DNA of 64,000 nucleotides from Ruficoccus sp. ZRK36 (GTDB lineage: Bacteria > Verrucomicrobiota > Verrucomicrobiia > Opitutales > Cerasicoccaceae). The notes beneath the pieces are model-generated. The model was not told the origin of the DNA. It made no database searches and saw only the letters and a program-made list of their open reading frames with translations. The translations under genes and the position numbers were made by a program. The stretch is from positions 2,180,176 through 2,244,175 of the forward strand of contig NZ_CP080649.1 of assembly GCF_019603315.1 (NCBI RefSeq), in the 5' to 3' direction. Shown in pieces: positions 49,044 to 57,531 of the stretch. How positions within the stretch are numbered: the first letter of the stretch is position 1; every line of letters starts with the position of its first letter.

Positions 49044-50558
49044 ATGAGCACCCAACTGGAATCCATCGACGCGGTTCAGCCCAGCACCTACAATCCGCGC
49101 AGTGCCGACGCGGAGCGTCTGGACCTGATCGAGTTATCCCTCCGCAAGCTCGGCTTTCTCGCGCCCATCTTTGCCGACAGCAACGGGGAAATCCTCTCCG
49201 GGCACCAGCGCCATCTGGTGGCCTCGCGCATGGGGGCGACGCAGATCCCGGTTTTCCGCACCAAGCCGATGCCGATTGCCCAGCGCAAGGCGCTCAACAT
49301 CGTCTTCAACCGGGCCACAAACGATTTCGACTGGCACACCACGCCGGAGAAGGCCACCCGCGAACTGGCCGCGCTCGATGTTCATAAGCTCGCGGAGTCC
49401 ATCCCGGACAAGGCGGTGGACTCCCCGGAGTTCATCCGTTGCCTGCGCCCGAGTCAGGTCAGCGTGAAGGAACTGTGCCGGGCCAACGCGAACCGCTGGC
49501 TCCAGTATGCCCGCAACCTTGCCCGCACCATGCATCGCCAGGGCATCCTCATGCCGCTGGTCTGCCGACGTGACGGCACCGTGGTCAACGGCATCGGACG
49601 GCTGGAAATGCTCGCGGAAAAGAAGTTTGAGACCGCGCCGGTAGTCTATGTCACTGATGAAGAGGCGGGGTTCGCCCACTCCATGATGAACCTGCTCTCG
49701 ATGGACTTCGATGTGCGTACCCGTTACGCCGATTTGCTGCGCTACAATTCCTTCCGGCGCGCCCGTCGCGTGCGGGAGGAATTGGGCAACGGGTTTATCT
49801 TTACGGTCCACGGCTCGAAGCCCTGCCACAGCTTCGACATTTTTAATCCGAAGCAGCGGGCCGCCTGGGTGCGTGAGCACGGCACGAGCATCCTCGACTT
49901 TGGGGCCGGCCACTTGACCGAAACGAAAATGCTGCGTCGGGCGGGGCTGTCCGTCACTCCCTTCGAGCCCTACCACATCACCCGGTTGGAAATCGACAAG
50001 GCCCGCAGTCTCGAACTGGTGCGGGAGTTCTTGCAGGCTGTGGCCGATGGAACTGAGTGGACTTCGATCTTCCTGGCCAGCGTGCTCAACTCCGTGCCGT
50101 TCCAGTCCGACCGCGAGCACATCGCCGTTCTGTTAGCCGCCCTCTGCAAACCTTTCACCAAAGTGTACGCCTGCGCTTCCAGCGTGGGCGAAACCGGGTG
50201 GCGGCAGGTCAACGGCAAAGCCTTTCTCAACAAGTCGAACTCGGGCAACATCTCTTTTCGGCTCGACTACGAACCGGGCGTTCGCATCGGGGATTTTCAG
50301 GAAAAACCGAAGGTCCAGAAGTACCACACACAAAAAGAATTTTATCAGCTATGGACTCCCTTCTTCCGCTCCGTTAGTATCCGGGAGTTGAGCAACAATA
50401 TCACCGCCAAATGCGAACACGCCCTCCCGGTCGATACCGACCGGCTCCGGGAAGCGGTTGAGTTCGAGTTCGATCTTCCCTATCCTGACGGCTCCCGCAT
50501 GGGCCTGGTGGACGAAGCCAAAGAAGCCTTTTTCCGACGACTGAAAGTATCCCTATGA
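49044..50558 (+). CDS. Tandem ParB domains fused to a SAM-dependent methyltransferase domain
   Basis: This 504-aa protein starts with a ParB-type domain (VQPSTYNPRSADAERLDLIE then LSGHQRHLVASRMGATQIPV, about residues 10-85), continues with a second ParB-like unit (ARTMHRQGILMPLVCRRDGT then VNGIGRLEMLAEKKFETAPV, about 160-210), and ends in a domain with class I methyltransferase motif I SILDFGAGHLTETKMLRRAG (about 286-305). I do not recognise this whole architecture as a named family. The start overlaps nothing but follows the TTGACA box; its end overlaps the HAD gene by 4 nt, so those two act together. Base modification or DNA tagging is the likely theme. Confidence 0.72.
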   Translation: MSTQLESIDAVQPSTYNPRSADAERLDLIELSLRKLGFLAPIFADSNGEILSGHQRHLVASRMGATQIPVFRTKPMPIAQRKALNIVFNRATNDFDWHTTPEKATRELAALDVHKLAESIPDKAVDSPEFIRCLRPSQVSVKELCRANANRWLQYARNLARTMHRQGILMPLVCRRDGTVVNGIGRLEMLAEKKFETAPVVYVTDEEAGFAHSMMNLLSMDFDVRTRYADLLRYNSFRRARRVREELGNGFIFTVHGSKPCHSFDIFNPKQRAAWVREHGTSILDFGAGHLTETKMLRRAGLSVTPFEPYHITRLEIDKARSLELVREFLQAVADGTEWTSIFLASVLNSVPFQSDREHIAVLLAALCKPFTKVYACASSVGETGWRQVNGKAFLNKSNSGNISFRLDYEPGVRIGDFQEKPKVQKYHTQKEFYQLWTPFFRSVSIRELSNNITAKCEHALPVDTDRLREAVEFEFDLPYPDGSRMGLVDEAKEAFFRRLKVSL

Positions 50559-50980
50559 TTTATTTACTGGACTTGAACTACACGCTGGTGGCGAATTCTC
50601 CCGAGCGGGGCACGCCGCCCGTGCGCCCTTTTACCCGCCAACTTGAGCAGGAGGAATACCGCCAATGGCTGGTGGACTTCCTCCGGCCTCACCGGGTCAT
50701 CCTCATCACCGCCCGTCCGAATCGCTACCGCGAGGCGACGCTGGCCCGGATCAAGGAAAAGTGCCAGTGGGAACCGATGGACGCCTACTATGCGGAAATC
50801 TCCTCCTATCCGCACCTGATTAAGGAACACCTCTTGAAGACTCATATCTTCCCAAAGTACGGCAGCGAGGGTTCCGGTTACTTCGGGCTGGAAAGCAACC
50901 CCCGCACCCGCACCATGTACGCCCGCTATGGGATTGAGGCCATCCGGGTCTCCGATCACGAGTTGCTGGAGGACGCTTGA
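50555..50980 (+). CDS. HAD-superfamily hydrolase-like protein (141 aa)
   Basis: A small HAD protein: motif I LLDLNYTLVANSP (Asp6 nucleophile in D-x-N-x-T), motif II VILITARPNRYREATLARI (Thr near residue 51), no clear cap domain and a C-terminal G-x-E-S-N-P-R-T-R-T-M stretch. HAD enzymes of this type remove phosphate from nucleotides or nucleic-acid ends. It is coupled to the ParB-methyltransferase gene by a 4-nt overlap and followed by a terminator. Confidence 0.7.
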   Translation: MIYLLDLNYTLVANSPERGTPPVRPFTRQLEQEEYRQWLVDFLRPHRVILITARPNRYREATLARIKEKCQWEPMDAYYAEISSYPHLIKEHLLKTHIFPKYGSEGSGYFGLESNPRTRTMYARYGIEAIRVSDHELLEDA

Positions 50981-51061
50981 CCTTGCCGATGGTGCAGGTT
51001 GTAATACATGGGAACTTCAGACCGTTGTCCAACGACTGAAACTATAAGCACGCGAGAATAC

Positions 51062-51094
51062 ATGGGGCGGCCACAGTGGCCGCCCCATTGTTTT
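51062..51094 (+). terminator. Rho-independent terminator after the HAD gene
   Basis: A perfect 12-bp GC-rich stem ATGGGGCGGCCA / TGGCCGCCCCAT (51062-51073, 51077-51088) with a 3-nt loop is followed by TGTTTT. It closes the modification operon and separates it from the next gene. Confidence 0.85.
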
Positions 51095-51104
51095 CCCGGT
51101 AGGA

Positions 51105-51110
51105 TTGACA
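51105..51110 (+). promoter_or_regulatory. TTGACA start-proximal box, methyltransferase gene
   Basis: TTGACA ends 13 nt before ATG 51124, directly after the terminator, with GGC adjoining the start codon. No Shine-Dalgarno is present. Confidence 0.45.
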
Positions 51111-51123
51111 CCGGCCTGTCGGC

Positions 51124-51828
51124 ATGAACGCCGACATCGAAGCCGACAACGGGATTACCACCGAAGCAAGCAACTGGGTCTTTGACGAGCACGTCGCCCC
51201 GCACTTCGACGAGCATGTCCGCAAGAGCGTCCCGGAATACGACCGGGTGCAGGAACTCGCCGCCACCTTCTCGGACTGGTTTACGCATCCCGATTGCACC
51301 GTGCTGGATTTTGGAGCGGCCACCGGCGAAACCCTGCGCCTTATCCGTGAGCGCCACCGCAAAGCTCTTACGCTGATCGGCTACGATAACTCGCAAGCCA
51401 TGATCGCTCAGGCGGCCAACAAGGGCATTGAGGTCACGTTCACCGACCTTGAACGCCTTTCGGATATTCCGCCCTTCGCCTATGGCGTCGCGCTGTACAC
51501 CCTGCAATTCCTGCGTCCGCAGGCCCGCCAGCAACTTGTGTATCAAATCGCCAATACGATTGAGCGCGGCGGCGGCCTGTTCGTGGTGGAAAAAGTGCTC
51601 GGGAGTTACCCCACCACGCAGGACATCATTCAGCAGCTTTATTGGGACATGAAGATAAGTAACGGACTGACCCCCGCCCAGGTCATCAACAAGGCCCACG
51701 CCCTGCGCGGGTGCATGTTCCCGAAGACGATTGCCGAAAACGAAGCCGAGTTTCGCGCCGCCGGTTTCTCGCAAATCGAACTTGTTTTCAAGGACCTCCA
51801 GTTCTGCGGCTGGCTCCTGATCCGCTGA
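51124..51828 (+). CDS. Class I SAM-dependent methyltransferase (234 aa)
   Basis: Motif I VLDFGAATGETLRLIRERH lies near residues 60-78, followed by GYDNSQAMIAQAANKGIEVT (motif II and beta strand) and a conserved EKVLGSYPTT. Layout is like carboxyl- or small-molecule methyltransferases of the CmoA/CmoB-related group (mixed-type motif with ALYTLQFLRPQARQQL). Whether it methylates DNA, tRNA or a small molecule is unclear. It lies between the modification operon and the terminase genes and may be part of either. Confidence 0.75.
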   Translation: MNADIEADNGITTEASNWVFDEHVAPHFDEHVRKSVPEYDRVQELAATFSDWFTHPDCTVLDFGAATGETLRLIRERHRKALTLIGYDNSQAMIAQAANKGIEVTFTDLERLSDIPPFAYGVALYTLQFLRPQARQQLVYQIANTIERGGGLFVVEKVLGSYPTTQDIIQQLYWDMKISNGLTPAQVINKAHALRGCMFPKTIAENEAEFRAAGFSQIELVFKDLQFCGWLLIR

Positions 51829-51834
51829 TCCCCG

Positions 51835-52443
51835 ATGAGCATTAACAGCGAGGCGGCGGAAAAGGTTCTCCAGAAGGATTTGGAGAACGTCATCAAAAAG
51901 GTCGCCGGGGGCAAGACGCTGACCTCAGCGGAGCGGGCACGGGTCGAGGCATTGGCCGCTGGCTCCCAGGACTCGACGACTTACGCCAAGAACCTTGTCC
52001 AGCTTGCGGAAATCCTCGGGGTTACGCGCCGGACCCTGAGTTCCTGGCGGAAGATGGAAGGCGCGCCCGCCCCCCTGCCCAACGGCGAACACGAAGTGGC
52101 CCGCTGGCGCGAGTTCATACGCATCCGGGGCTTGAAGGGCTCGAACGACGTTGGCCACCCGACCGAGGCCCTGAAAGCCCGCCGACTGCTAGTGGACATC
52201 GAGGAACGCGAGCTTCGTCTGTCGATCAAGCGGGGCGATTACCTGCACCGCGAGGATGTGCGCCGTGCGGTGCTTGAAGGGTTGGCCCGTTTGTTCGCCA
52301 TTTTGCACAAGCGTCTGGAGGACGAGTTGCCGCCGCTGTCCTGCGGCAAGGATGCGGTGGGCATCCGCGAGGAAAACGCCAGAGCCATCGATGAGGCCCG
52401 GCGTGAAGCCTATGAATTCTTTCAGGGCTGGACCGGCTCATGA
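51835..52443 (+). CDS. Terminase small subunit-like protein
   Basis: The 202-aa protein has an HTH region NLVQLAEILGVTRRTLSSWR (about residues 52-71) and the following DIEERELRLSIKRGDYLHRE (about 121-140), the arrangement of lambda Nu1-type small terminase subunits that recognise packaging sites, followed by a helical C-terminus. Its stop overlaps the large-subunit start by 4 nt, the standard pairing. Homology could not be confirmed, so the assignment rests on position plus motif. Confidence 0.75.
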   Translation: MSINSEAAEKVLQKDLENVIKKVAGGKTLTSAERARVEALAAGSQDSTTYAKNLVQLAEILGVTRRTLSSWRKMEGAPAPLPNGEHEVARWREFIRIRGLKGSNDVGHPTEALKARRLLVDIEERELRLSIKRGDYLHREDVRRAVLEGLARLFAILHKRLEDELPPLSCGKDAVGIREENARAIDEARREAYEFFQGWTGS

Positions 52444-54248
52444 ACGCGGACATCGCCAGCATGTTCGCCGAGGGCGTGCGTCCCCCGGACCGCCGCCCCC
52501 CGTGGCAGTGGTGTGAGGACCACATCCCCGCGATTCCGTATTCGCCCATGCCGGGGCGGTTCCGCTCGGATAACTCTCCGTGGGTGCGAGAGGTGATGGA
52601 AGTCATCGTCGATCCCCGCGTGAAGCTGGTTTCGATTCTGGCCAGCGTCCAGTCCTCGAAAACCACTATCCCCGAACTGACCCTGTGCTATATCGTCAAG
52701 AACCTGCCGGGGCCGTGCCTGTGGCTGGACCAGACCGACGAAGACGCCAAAGACCAGTCCGAGTCACGCTTGCAGAAACTCTTTGAAGAGTGCGAACCGG
52801 TGAGGGATCTCTTTCCCCGCGACCGTCACAAGCGGCGCAACCACACGGTTCATTTCTCCAACGGCATGACGTTGTGGATATTAGGGGCGCACAACAAGAC
52901 GAACCTTCAGCGTCGTTCCATCCGTTGGCTCTTCGGAGATGAAACCTGGCGTTGGCCTGCCGGGAACATGGCCGAAGCCGAGGCCCGTGTGACCGCATTC
53001 GGCTGGCTGGGTAAGTGCGTGTTCATGAGCCAAGGCGGCGAGGAAAACGACGACACCCACCGCAAGTTTGAGACGACCGACATGCGCGAGTGGACCTTTG
53101 CTTGCCCCCACTGCGGCAAGCGTCAGCCCTTCGCCTGGGAGAATGTCGAGTGGTCAAAGTCGGCTCGTGACGCGGAGGGGAACTGGGATTTTTCCGCCGT
53201 GCGCGATTCGACTATCCTGCGCTGCACGCACTGCAACCATTACTTCACCGACTCGGATGCCACCCGCCGTCAGTTGAACGCCACCGGCAAATACATCTGC
53301 ACCAACACCAACGCCTCCCCGGAGAATGTCGGCTTTCATTGGAACGCGCTGTGCGCCATGAGTTGGGGGAAGCTGGCCGAACTCTACCTGCGGGCGAAAG
53401 CCGCCGCCCGGCAGGGCGACACCTCCTTGCTCCAGCAGTTTTACCAGAAGCGTCTCGCGCTTCCTTGGCGCGAATACGTCGAAGACTACAAGATGGAGAT
53501 TGCCACCTGCGGCTACCGAAAAGGTGAGTCCTGGGAAGAAGAAGGCGGCATCACCCGGCAGGGGAAGGTGGTCGCGCCCCCGTTCGAGGGGGCGGTCATT
53601 CCGCTACGCATCCTTACGGTGGATTGCCAGATGGACCACCTGTTCGCTGTCGTGCGTTCGTGGAGCCCGAACGGTTCCTCCCGATTGGTCTGGAATGAAC
53701 GTCTCTTGACCTTCGACGACATCGAACTCTTGCAGGAGCGGTATGAGATTCATCCGAACCTAGTGTTCGTCGATGCCGGGCACGCTACCTACGACGTGTA
53801 CCGGCAGTGTTCGAAAAAAGGTTGGGTGGCGCTGATCGGGGACCGGCGTTTGACCTTTCCGCACAAAAGCAAAGAGAAGGGCGGCGTGCAGCGCTTTTAC
53901 TCGCCCCGGCGCAAAGTCGTGCTCGGCACGCGGCAGTCTTGCTACGTCCATTACTGGTCGAACCTCAACATCAAGGACACGCTGGCCCGACTCCGGCGCA
54001 ATCAGGACCCGGCCAAAGGCCCGACATGGGAAGTCCCCGACGACATCGACGAGGATTATCTTTCGCAGATGGAATCCGAGCACCGGGCCAAGGAAAAGAA
54101 TACCTGGATGTGGAAACAAATCGGCAAACGCCCTAACCACTACTGGGACTGCGAATCCATGCAGGCTGCCGCCGCCACCATGCTCAAGATCATCGGGCGG
54201 GAGAGCGTTGTTGACACGCCTGCCAGCGGTAATGGCGGACGTGATTGA
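52440..54248 (+). CDS. Terminase large subunit (lambda gpA family)
   Basis: The 602-aa protein is a GpA-type packaging ATPase/nuclease: a P-loop-like LASVQSSKTTIPELTLCY (about residues 64-81), Walker B-like RSIRWLFGDETWRW near residue 165, a probable zinc ribbon ACPHCGKRQPF then LRCTHCNHYF (about 220-265), and the nuclease part with LTVDCQMDHLFAVV (near 396). It cuts and pumps DNA into capsids. Its 3' end overlaps the next gene by 17 nt. Confidence 0.92.
   Translation: MNADIASMFAEGVRPPDRRPPWQWCEDHIPAIPYSPMPGRFRSDNSPWVREVMEVIVDPRVKLVSILASVQSSKTTIPELTLCYIVKNLPGPCLWLDQTDEDAKDQSESRLQKLFEECEPVRDLFPRDRHKRRNHTVHFSNGMTLWILGAHNKTNLQRRSIRWLFGDETWRWPAGNMAEAEARVTAFGWLGKCVFMSQGGEENDDTHRKFETTDMREWTFACPHCGKRQPFAWENVEWSKSARDAEGNWDFSAVRDSTILRCTHCNHYFTDSDATRRQLNATGKYICTNTNASPENVGFHWNALCAMSWGKLAELYLRAKAAARQGDTSLLQQFYQKRLALPWREYVEDYKMEIATCGYRKGESWEEEGGITRQGKVVAPPFEGAVIPLRILTVDCQMDHLFAVVRSWSPNGSSRLVWNERLLTFDDIELLQERYEIHPNLVFVDAGHATYDVYRQCSKKGWVALIGDRRLTFPHKSKEKGGVQRFYSPRRKVVLGTRQSCYVHYWSNLNIKDTLARLRRNQDPAKGPTWEVPDDIDEDYLSQMESEHRAKEKNTWMWKQIGKRPNHYWDCESMQAAAATMLKIIGRESVVDTPASGNGGRD
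54211..54216 (+). promoter_or_regulatory. TTGACA start-proximal box, head-joining gene
   Basis: TTGACA lies inside the terminase gene and ends 15 nt before ATG 54232. It shows the box is kept even where it must also encode protein. Confidence 0.45.
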
Positions 54249-54492
54249 TTACAGCATTGGCTTCACCGTGCCGGAAATCGAGGAGATTCTGGCGGTGCAG
54301 AAAGCGGAACTGAAAAAGACGCAGGCGGCCTACGCCAACGACGGTTCCAGCGTGAGCAAGCGCCGTCTGGATGAAATCCATGCCATCATCCGGGCCTGTC
54401 AGGACGCTCTCGTGAAGTTGGCCCCTGAGACCCATGCCCGTCCCAAACGTACCGCCATGCAATCTGGCGTCATCGGCCATTTGCCCAAGTAA
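54232..54492 (+). CDS. gpW-like head-tail joining protein (86 aa)
   Basis: From ATG 54232 the protein is a small helical polypeptide (SIGFTVPEIEEILAVQKAEL then VSKRRLDEIHAIIRACQDAL) of the size and position (between terminase and portal) of lambda gpW, which completes the head and joins it to the tail. Sequence similarity is weak, and the role is inferred from location. It overlaps the end of the terminase gene. Confidence 0.68.
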   Translation: MADVIDYSIGFTVPEIEEILAVQKAELKKTQAAYANDGSSVSKRRLDEIHAIIRACQDALVKLAPETHARPKRTAMQSGVIGHLPK

Positions 54493-54534
54493 GCAGGGCT
54501 GCCCTGCACCCCGGGATGCTTGTCGCATCTCACT

Positions 54535-54540
54535 TTGACA
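54535..54540 (+). promoter_or_regulatory. TTGACA start-proximal box, portal gene
   Basis: TTGACA is 7 nt from GTG 54548 and 13 nt from the in-frame GTG 54554; the second spacing matches the other boxes and suggests the later start is the true one. Confidence 0.45.
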
Positions 54541-54547
54541 ATACCTC

Positions 54548-55975
54548 GTGGCTGTGAATCTCTTTCAACGCATTACCCGGTTCTTTTCCTTCTCTCCCTA
54601 TGAAGGGGCCAACACGTCACTGCGGCGCGGACGTGTGCCCGGCGCGGCTCCCGCTGACGCGAAAAAAGAACTGACTTCGGCTGTTCGACGCGAGCTGGTC
54701 CGGAAAAGCCGCTATTTGCACAAGAACTCCGGCTTCGTGCGGGAGATGGTCAGTGATATGGCCATTTACTCGGTGAGCGACGGGATCAAGCCGCAGGCGC
54801 AGACCGCAGACACGGCCTGGAACAAAGCAGCCGAAGAGCTTTTCGCCCGTTGGGCACAGCGGGCCGACATCACGGGCCGGTTCAGCTTTGAGCAGTGCCA
54901 GAGTTTGATTTGCCGGGGTGTCGATGTGGACGGCGAATATTTCGTCGTCAAGGTACGGGACCGTTTTGGGCGTCCGCGCATCCAACTCGTGGAATCCCAC
55001 CGGATCGGGGATGCCACCCTGGGAACGGAAACCATTGATGGCATCGGCTTTGACCGCTTCGGGGCACCCGCCTTTTACCGTGTCCGACAGGATGACGACA
55101 GCACACGGGATGTTCCTGCGAGCGCGGTCATGCACGTCTTTGAGCCGGAGTCAGCCAGCGGTGCCCGCAGTGCCCCCACGCTCCAGCACTCGATCAACCA
55201 TTTGCTCGATGAAATCGAACTGCTGGCGCTGGAAAAGCACGCGGTCAAAGACAACGCCGATATTTCCCGCGTGCTCAAAAGCGAAAGCGGCGAAATCGAC
55301 GAGTCGGGTGATTTCATCGTCCAGGCCGATGCCGAGGCCGAAGACGGCAGCGATCCGCAACAGGTGCAGCGCATTGTCGGCGGCAAGGTCGTCTCCCTCA
55401 AACCCAACGAATCGCTGGAAAGCTATCAGTCGGATCGGCCCAGTCCGGTTTTTACCGGTTTCCTCGAACACTTGAAGCGCGATTCCGCTGCCGGGATGCT
55501 GCCCTACGAATTCGTGCTGGACTCGGCAAAAATCGGGGGGGCGGGGGTGCGCCTGGTCGTGGCCAAGGCCGACCGGCGTTTTTCATTCCGGCAGATGATC
55601 CTGATCCAGCGCTTCCTCAAACCGACGTGGGGCTACGTGATCGGGGACGCCATCGACCGGGGCGAACTGGAGCCGGTCAAGGGCTGGCACCGGGTGCGCT
55701 TCGTCACGCCCCGGCGCATCACCGTCGATGCCGGACGCGAGGCCCAGCAGAACCGGGCCGACGTGGAAACCGGCTTGAAAACGCTGGCGGAGCACTACGC
55801 CGAACTCGGACAGGACTTCGATGAGCAGTTGGAAATTCGTGCCCAGAACGCCCGGCGTATCCTCGATGCGTCTGAGAAGTACGGCGTGCCCGTCGAAATG
55901 CTTTACCGCCCGCAGGGCACACAGCTTACAGCGCTGGTTGACATGAGCGCACAGGCGTCACGCGAGGGTGAATGA
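54548..55975 (+). CDS. Portal protein (lambda gpB family)
   Basis: The 475-aa product (starting at GTG 54548 or 54554) has the lambda-type portal features: RELVRKSRYLHKNSGFVREM (about residues 49-68), a beta-rich wing with GVDVDGEYFVVKVRDRFGRP, SASGARSAPTLQHSINHLLD (about 201-220) and the C-terminal clip region AGREAQQNRADVETGLKTLA. The portal is the dodecameric channel for DNA entry. Its stop lies inside the tRNA-like element at 55962-56034. Confidence 0.9.
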   Translation: MAVNLFQRITRFFSFSPYEGANTSLRRGRVPGAAPADAKKELTSAVRRELVRKSRYLHKNSGFVREMVSDMAIYSVSDGIKPQAQTADTAWNKAAEELFARWAQRADITGRFSFEQCQSLICRGVDVDGEYFVVKVRDRFGRPRIQLVESHRIGDATLGTETIDGIGFDRFGAPAFYRVRQDDDSTRDVPASAVMHVFEPESASGARSAPTLQHSINHLLDEIELLALEKHAVKDNADISRVLKSESGEIDESGDFIVQADAEAEDGSDPQQVQRIVGGKVVSLKPNESLESYQSDRPSPVFTGFLEHLKRDSAAGMLPYEFVLDSAKIGGAGVRLVVAKADRRFSFRQMILIQRFLKPTWGYVIGDAIDRGELEPVKGWHRVRFVTPRRITVDAGREAQQNRADVETGLKTLAEHYAELGQDFDEQLEIRAQNARRILDASEKYGVPVEMLYRPQGTQLTALVDMSAQASREGE

Positions 55976-56034
55976 GGCAGTCAGCCGGACTCATCCCCCG
56001 GAATGTGCAGGTTCGACTCCTGCCCCTCGCTCCC
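55962..56034 (+). tRNA. tRNA-like element with CAU anticodon
   Basis: Acceptor GCGAGGG (55962-55968) pairs perfectly with CCCTCGC (56024-56030); T arm GCAGG/CCTGC around TTCGACT is perfect; anticodon stem CCGGA/CCCGG has four of five pairs around CTCATCC, giving anticodon CAT. The D arm is weak, about 3 bp, and the linker after the acceptor is short. TCCCA follows the acceptor stem, so the CCA is not cleanly encoded. It overlaps the portal gene 3' end and precedes the S49 protease. It could be a degenerate phage tRNA-Met/Ile2 or a tRNA mimic. Confidence 0.45.
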
Positions 56035-56044
56035 ATTTTCCGTC

Positions 56045-56860
56045 ATGCGCTTCGCCCATATCCTTCATGCCGTTTACCGCGAGCCTTGGAACATCACCAC
56101 TTCCGGCTGGCTGAGTATTCACGAAATCCTCCAAGGCCACCTGTCGGGTGAGGTGCAGAACCTCGACCTGTCGGCCTTCGTCAACCCCCGGCCCGACCTC
56201 GAAATCGACTCTCAGGGTATCGGCCATGTCCACGTCACTGGCGTCCTCGGCAAAAACTTGAGCCAGATTGAACGCGCCTGCGGCAACACCGGCTACGAAC
56301 AGATTAAAGCCGAGATTGCCGATGCGGTGGAATCCGGCGCGCGCGGGATTATGCTGCATGTGAACTCTCCCGGCGGCGCGGCCAGTGGCAACGTCGAGAC
56401 CTCCCGCTTCGTGGCCGACTGCGGTGTGCCCACCGTGGCCTGGGTGGATGAACTGGCCGCATCCGCCGCCTATGCTATCGCTGCCGGAGCCAGTCGCATT
56501 GTCGCCGCGCCCTCCGCGCAGGTGGGCAGCATCGGCACGATCCTGCCGCTGGTGGATACGTCCGGCCAGTGGGAACAGCGCGGTTGGAAACCGGCCTACA
56601 TCACGCACACGGGTGGCGATTTGAAAGACGCTACCTGGCCTCCGAATTTTTCCGAAGCGCACCGGGCACACCTTCAGGAAATGGTGGACGATTACTTCGG
56701 GCAGTTCCGAGAGCATGTCCTCGCCCACCGCGCTGTGCAGCAGTCGGCCATGCGCGGGCAAACCTTTTTGAGCGAACGGGCGAAAGCCGCCAACCTCATT
56801 GACCGCATCGGCTCCTACGCCGACGCCTATGAGGAAATCAATCAACGGGTGAATGCCTGA
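56045..56860 (+). CDS. S49-family head maturation protease
   Basis: The 271-aa protein has the ClpP/S49 layout of lambda gpC: GIGHVHVTGVLGK, then GIMLHVNSPGGAASGNVETS (about residues 101-120), then DELAASAAYAIAAGASRIVA with the likely nucleophile Ser near 141, and the Lys region GDLKDATWPPNFSEAHR. It cleaves the scaffold and capsid during head assembly. Start ATG 56045 is selected because the upstream part of the frame overlaps the tRNA-like element. Its C-terminus overlaps the convergent glycosylase gene by 23 nt. Confidence 0.88.
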   Translation: MRFAHILHAVYREPWNITTSGWLSIHEILQGHLSGEVQNLDLSAFVNPRPDLEIDSQGIGHVHVTGVLGKNLSQIERACGNTGYEQIKAEIADAVESGARGIMLHVNSPGGAASGNVETSRFVADCGVPTVAWVDELAASAAYAIAAGASRIVAAPSAQVGSIGTILPLVDTSGQWEQRGWKPAYITHTGGDLKDATWPPNFSEAHRAHLQEMVDDYFGQFREHVLAHRAVQQSAMRGQTFLSERAKAANLIDRIGSYADAYEEINQRVNA

Positions 56861-57461
56861 TTCTCGCCATGCCTTCGATATACATGGCTTTTTTGCCATA
56901 TGATGGATGCGGAACGGTCTCAACGTTGATTCCCAAAATACGTTTGCTACACCCTTGTTGAGCACGTTTCCCAACACAGACGATTCGCTGTGGTTGTAGA
57001 ATATCGAGCACATCGAGTAGATATTGAAGCCCGGTCGTAATCTCGCCGTCATTGGGAGCACGGTTGCTGCGCGGGGTTCCTTTCTTGTGCGGATGAAAGG
57101 GGAAAATATTCCAAAACGCATCAAGTACGCCACTGTCGGCCTGCTCATTCCAAATGATTGTAGCAGTAGCTTCTGCCGTATCCCCAGCGGTGGAAATACG
57201 AGGGCGAAGTTTTAGCAAAAAGGGATGGTTGGATTGATTGATGATCCGTTCACTCGTGAAAGGAATACCTGTCTTTAGGCAGCCGAGGTACCCTGGAGCC
57301 TCCCCCACTAGAAGGTTTCCCGAGTACTTGTGATCAATCAACGCACGAAGGTAGTGCTCAAGGTTATTTTTTTGAAACGTAGATGTGTAGGGGTTATGTG
57401 CCCAGCCTCTTATGTGGGCTTGTGAAAGCTTATTCACGAAAGCGGCAATTATCTTACTCAT
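56838..57461 (-). CDS. Uracil-DNA-glycosylase-superfamily protein (cargo gene)
   Basis: The 207-aa protein has the three UDG family signatures: LLVGEAPGYLGCLKTGIPF (about residues 50-68), the core FWNIFPFHPH (about 116-125), and the C-terminal CVGKRAQQG then VETVPHPSYG (about 163-186). UDG enzymes remove uracil or altered bases. It is AT-richer than its neighbours, on the opposite strand, and inserted between protease and scaffold genes: a typical late-acquired cargo (moron) gene. It may repair phage DNA, or counter host uracil-based defence. Confidence 0.8.
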   Translation of the reverse strand: MSKIIAAFVNKLSQAHIRGWAHNPYTSTFQKNNLEHYLRALIDHKYSGNLLVGEAPGYLGCLKTGIPFTSERIINQSNHPFLLKLRPRISTAGDTAEATATIIWNEQADSGVLDAFWNIFPFHPHKKGTPRSNRAPNDGEITTGLQYLLDVLDILQPQRIVCVGKRAQQGCSKRILGINVETVPHPSYGKKAMYIEGMARIRHSPVD

Positions 57462-57510
57462 TTTAGCATAGTCTCTATCTTCCTGAGTCTCGTAGTCAAC
57501 TTTCTCACAG

Positions 57511-57516
57511 TTGACA
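57511..57516 (+). promoter_or_regulatory. TTGACA start-proximal box, scaffold gene
   Basis: TTGACA ends 15 nt before ATG 57532, following the divergent glycosylase gene, so it re-establishes the late operon after the insertion. GTGGGGAAATG is the only Shine-Dalgarno-like sequence. Confidence 0.45.
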
Positions 57517-57531
57517 TCGGACCGTGGGGAA

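Noticed and set aside
55991-57148. 385-aa open frame opposite the S49 protease
   Set aside because: Overlaps both the protease and the tRNA-like element and has no domain; the protease frame is clear.
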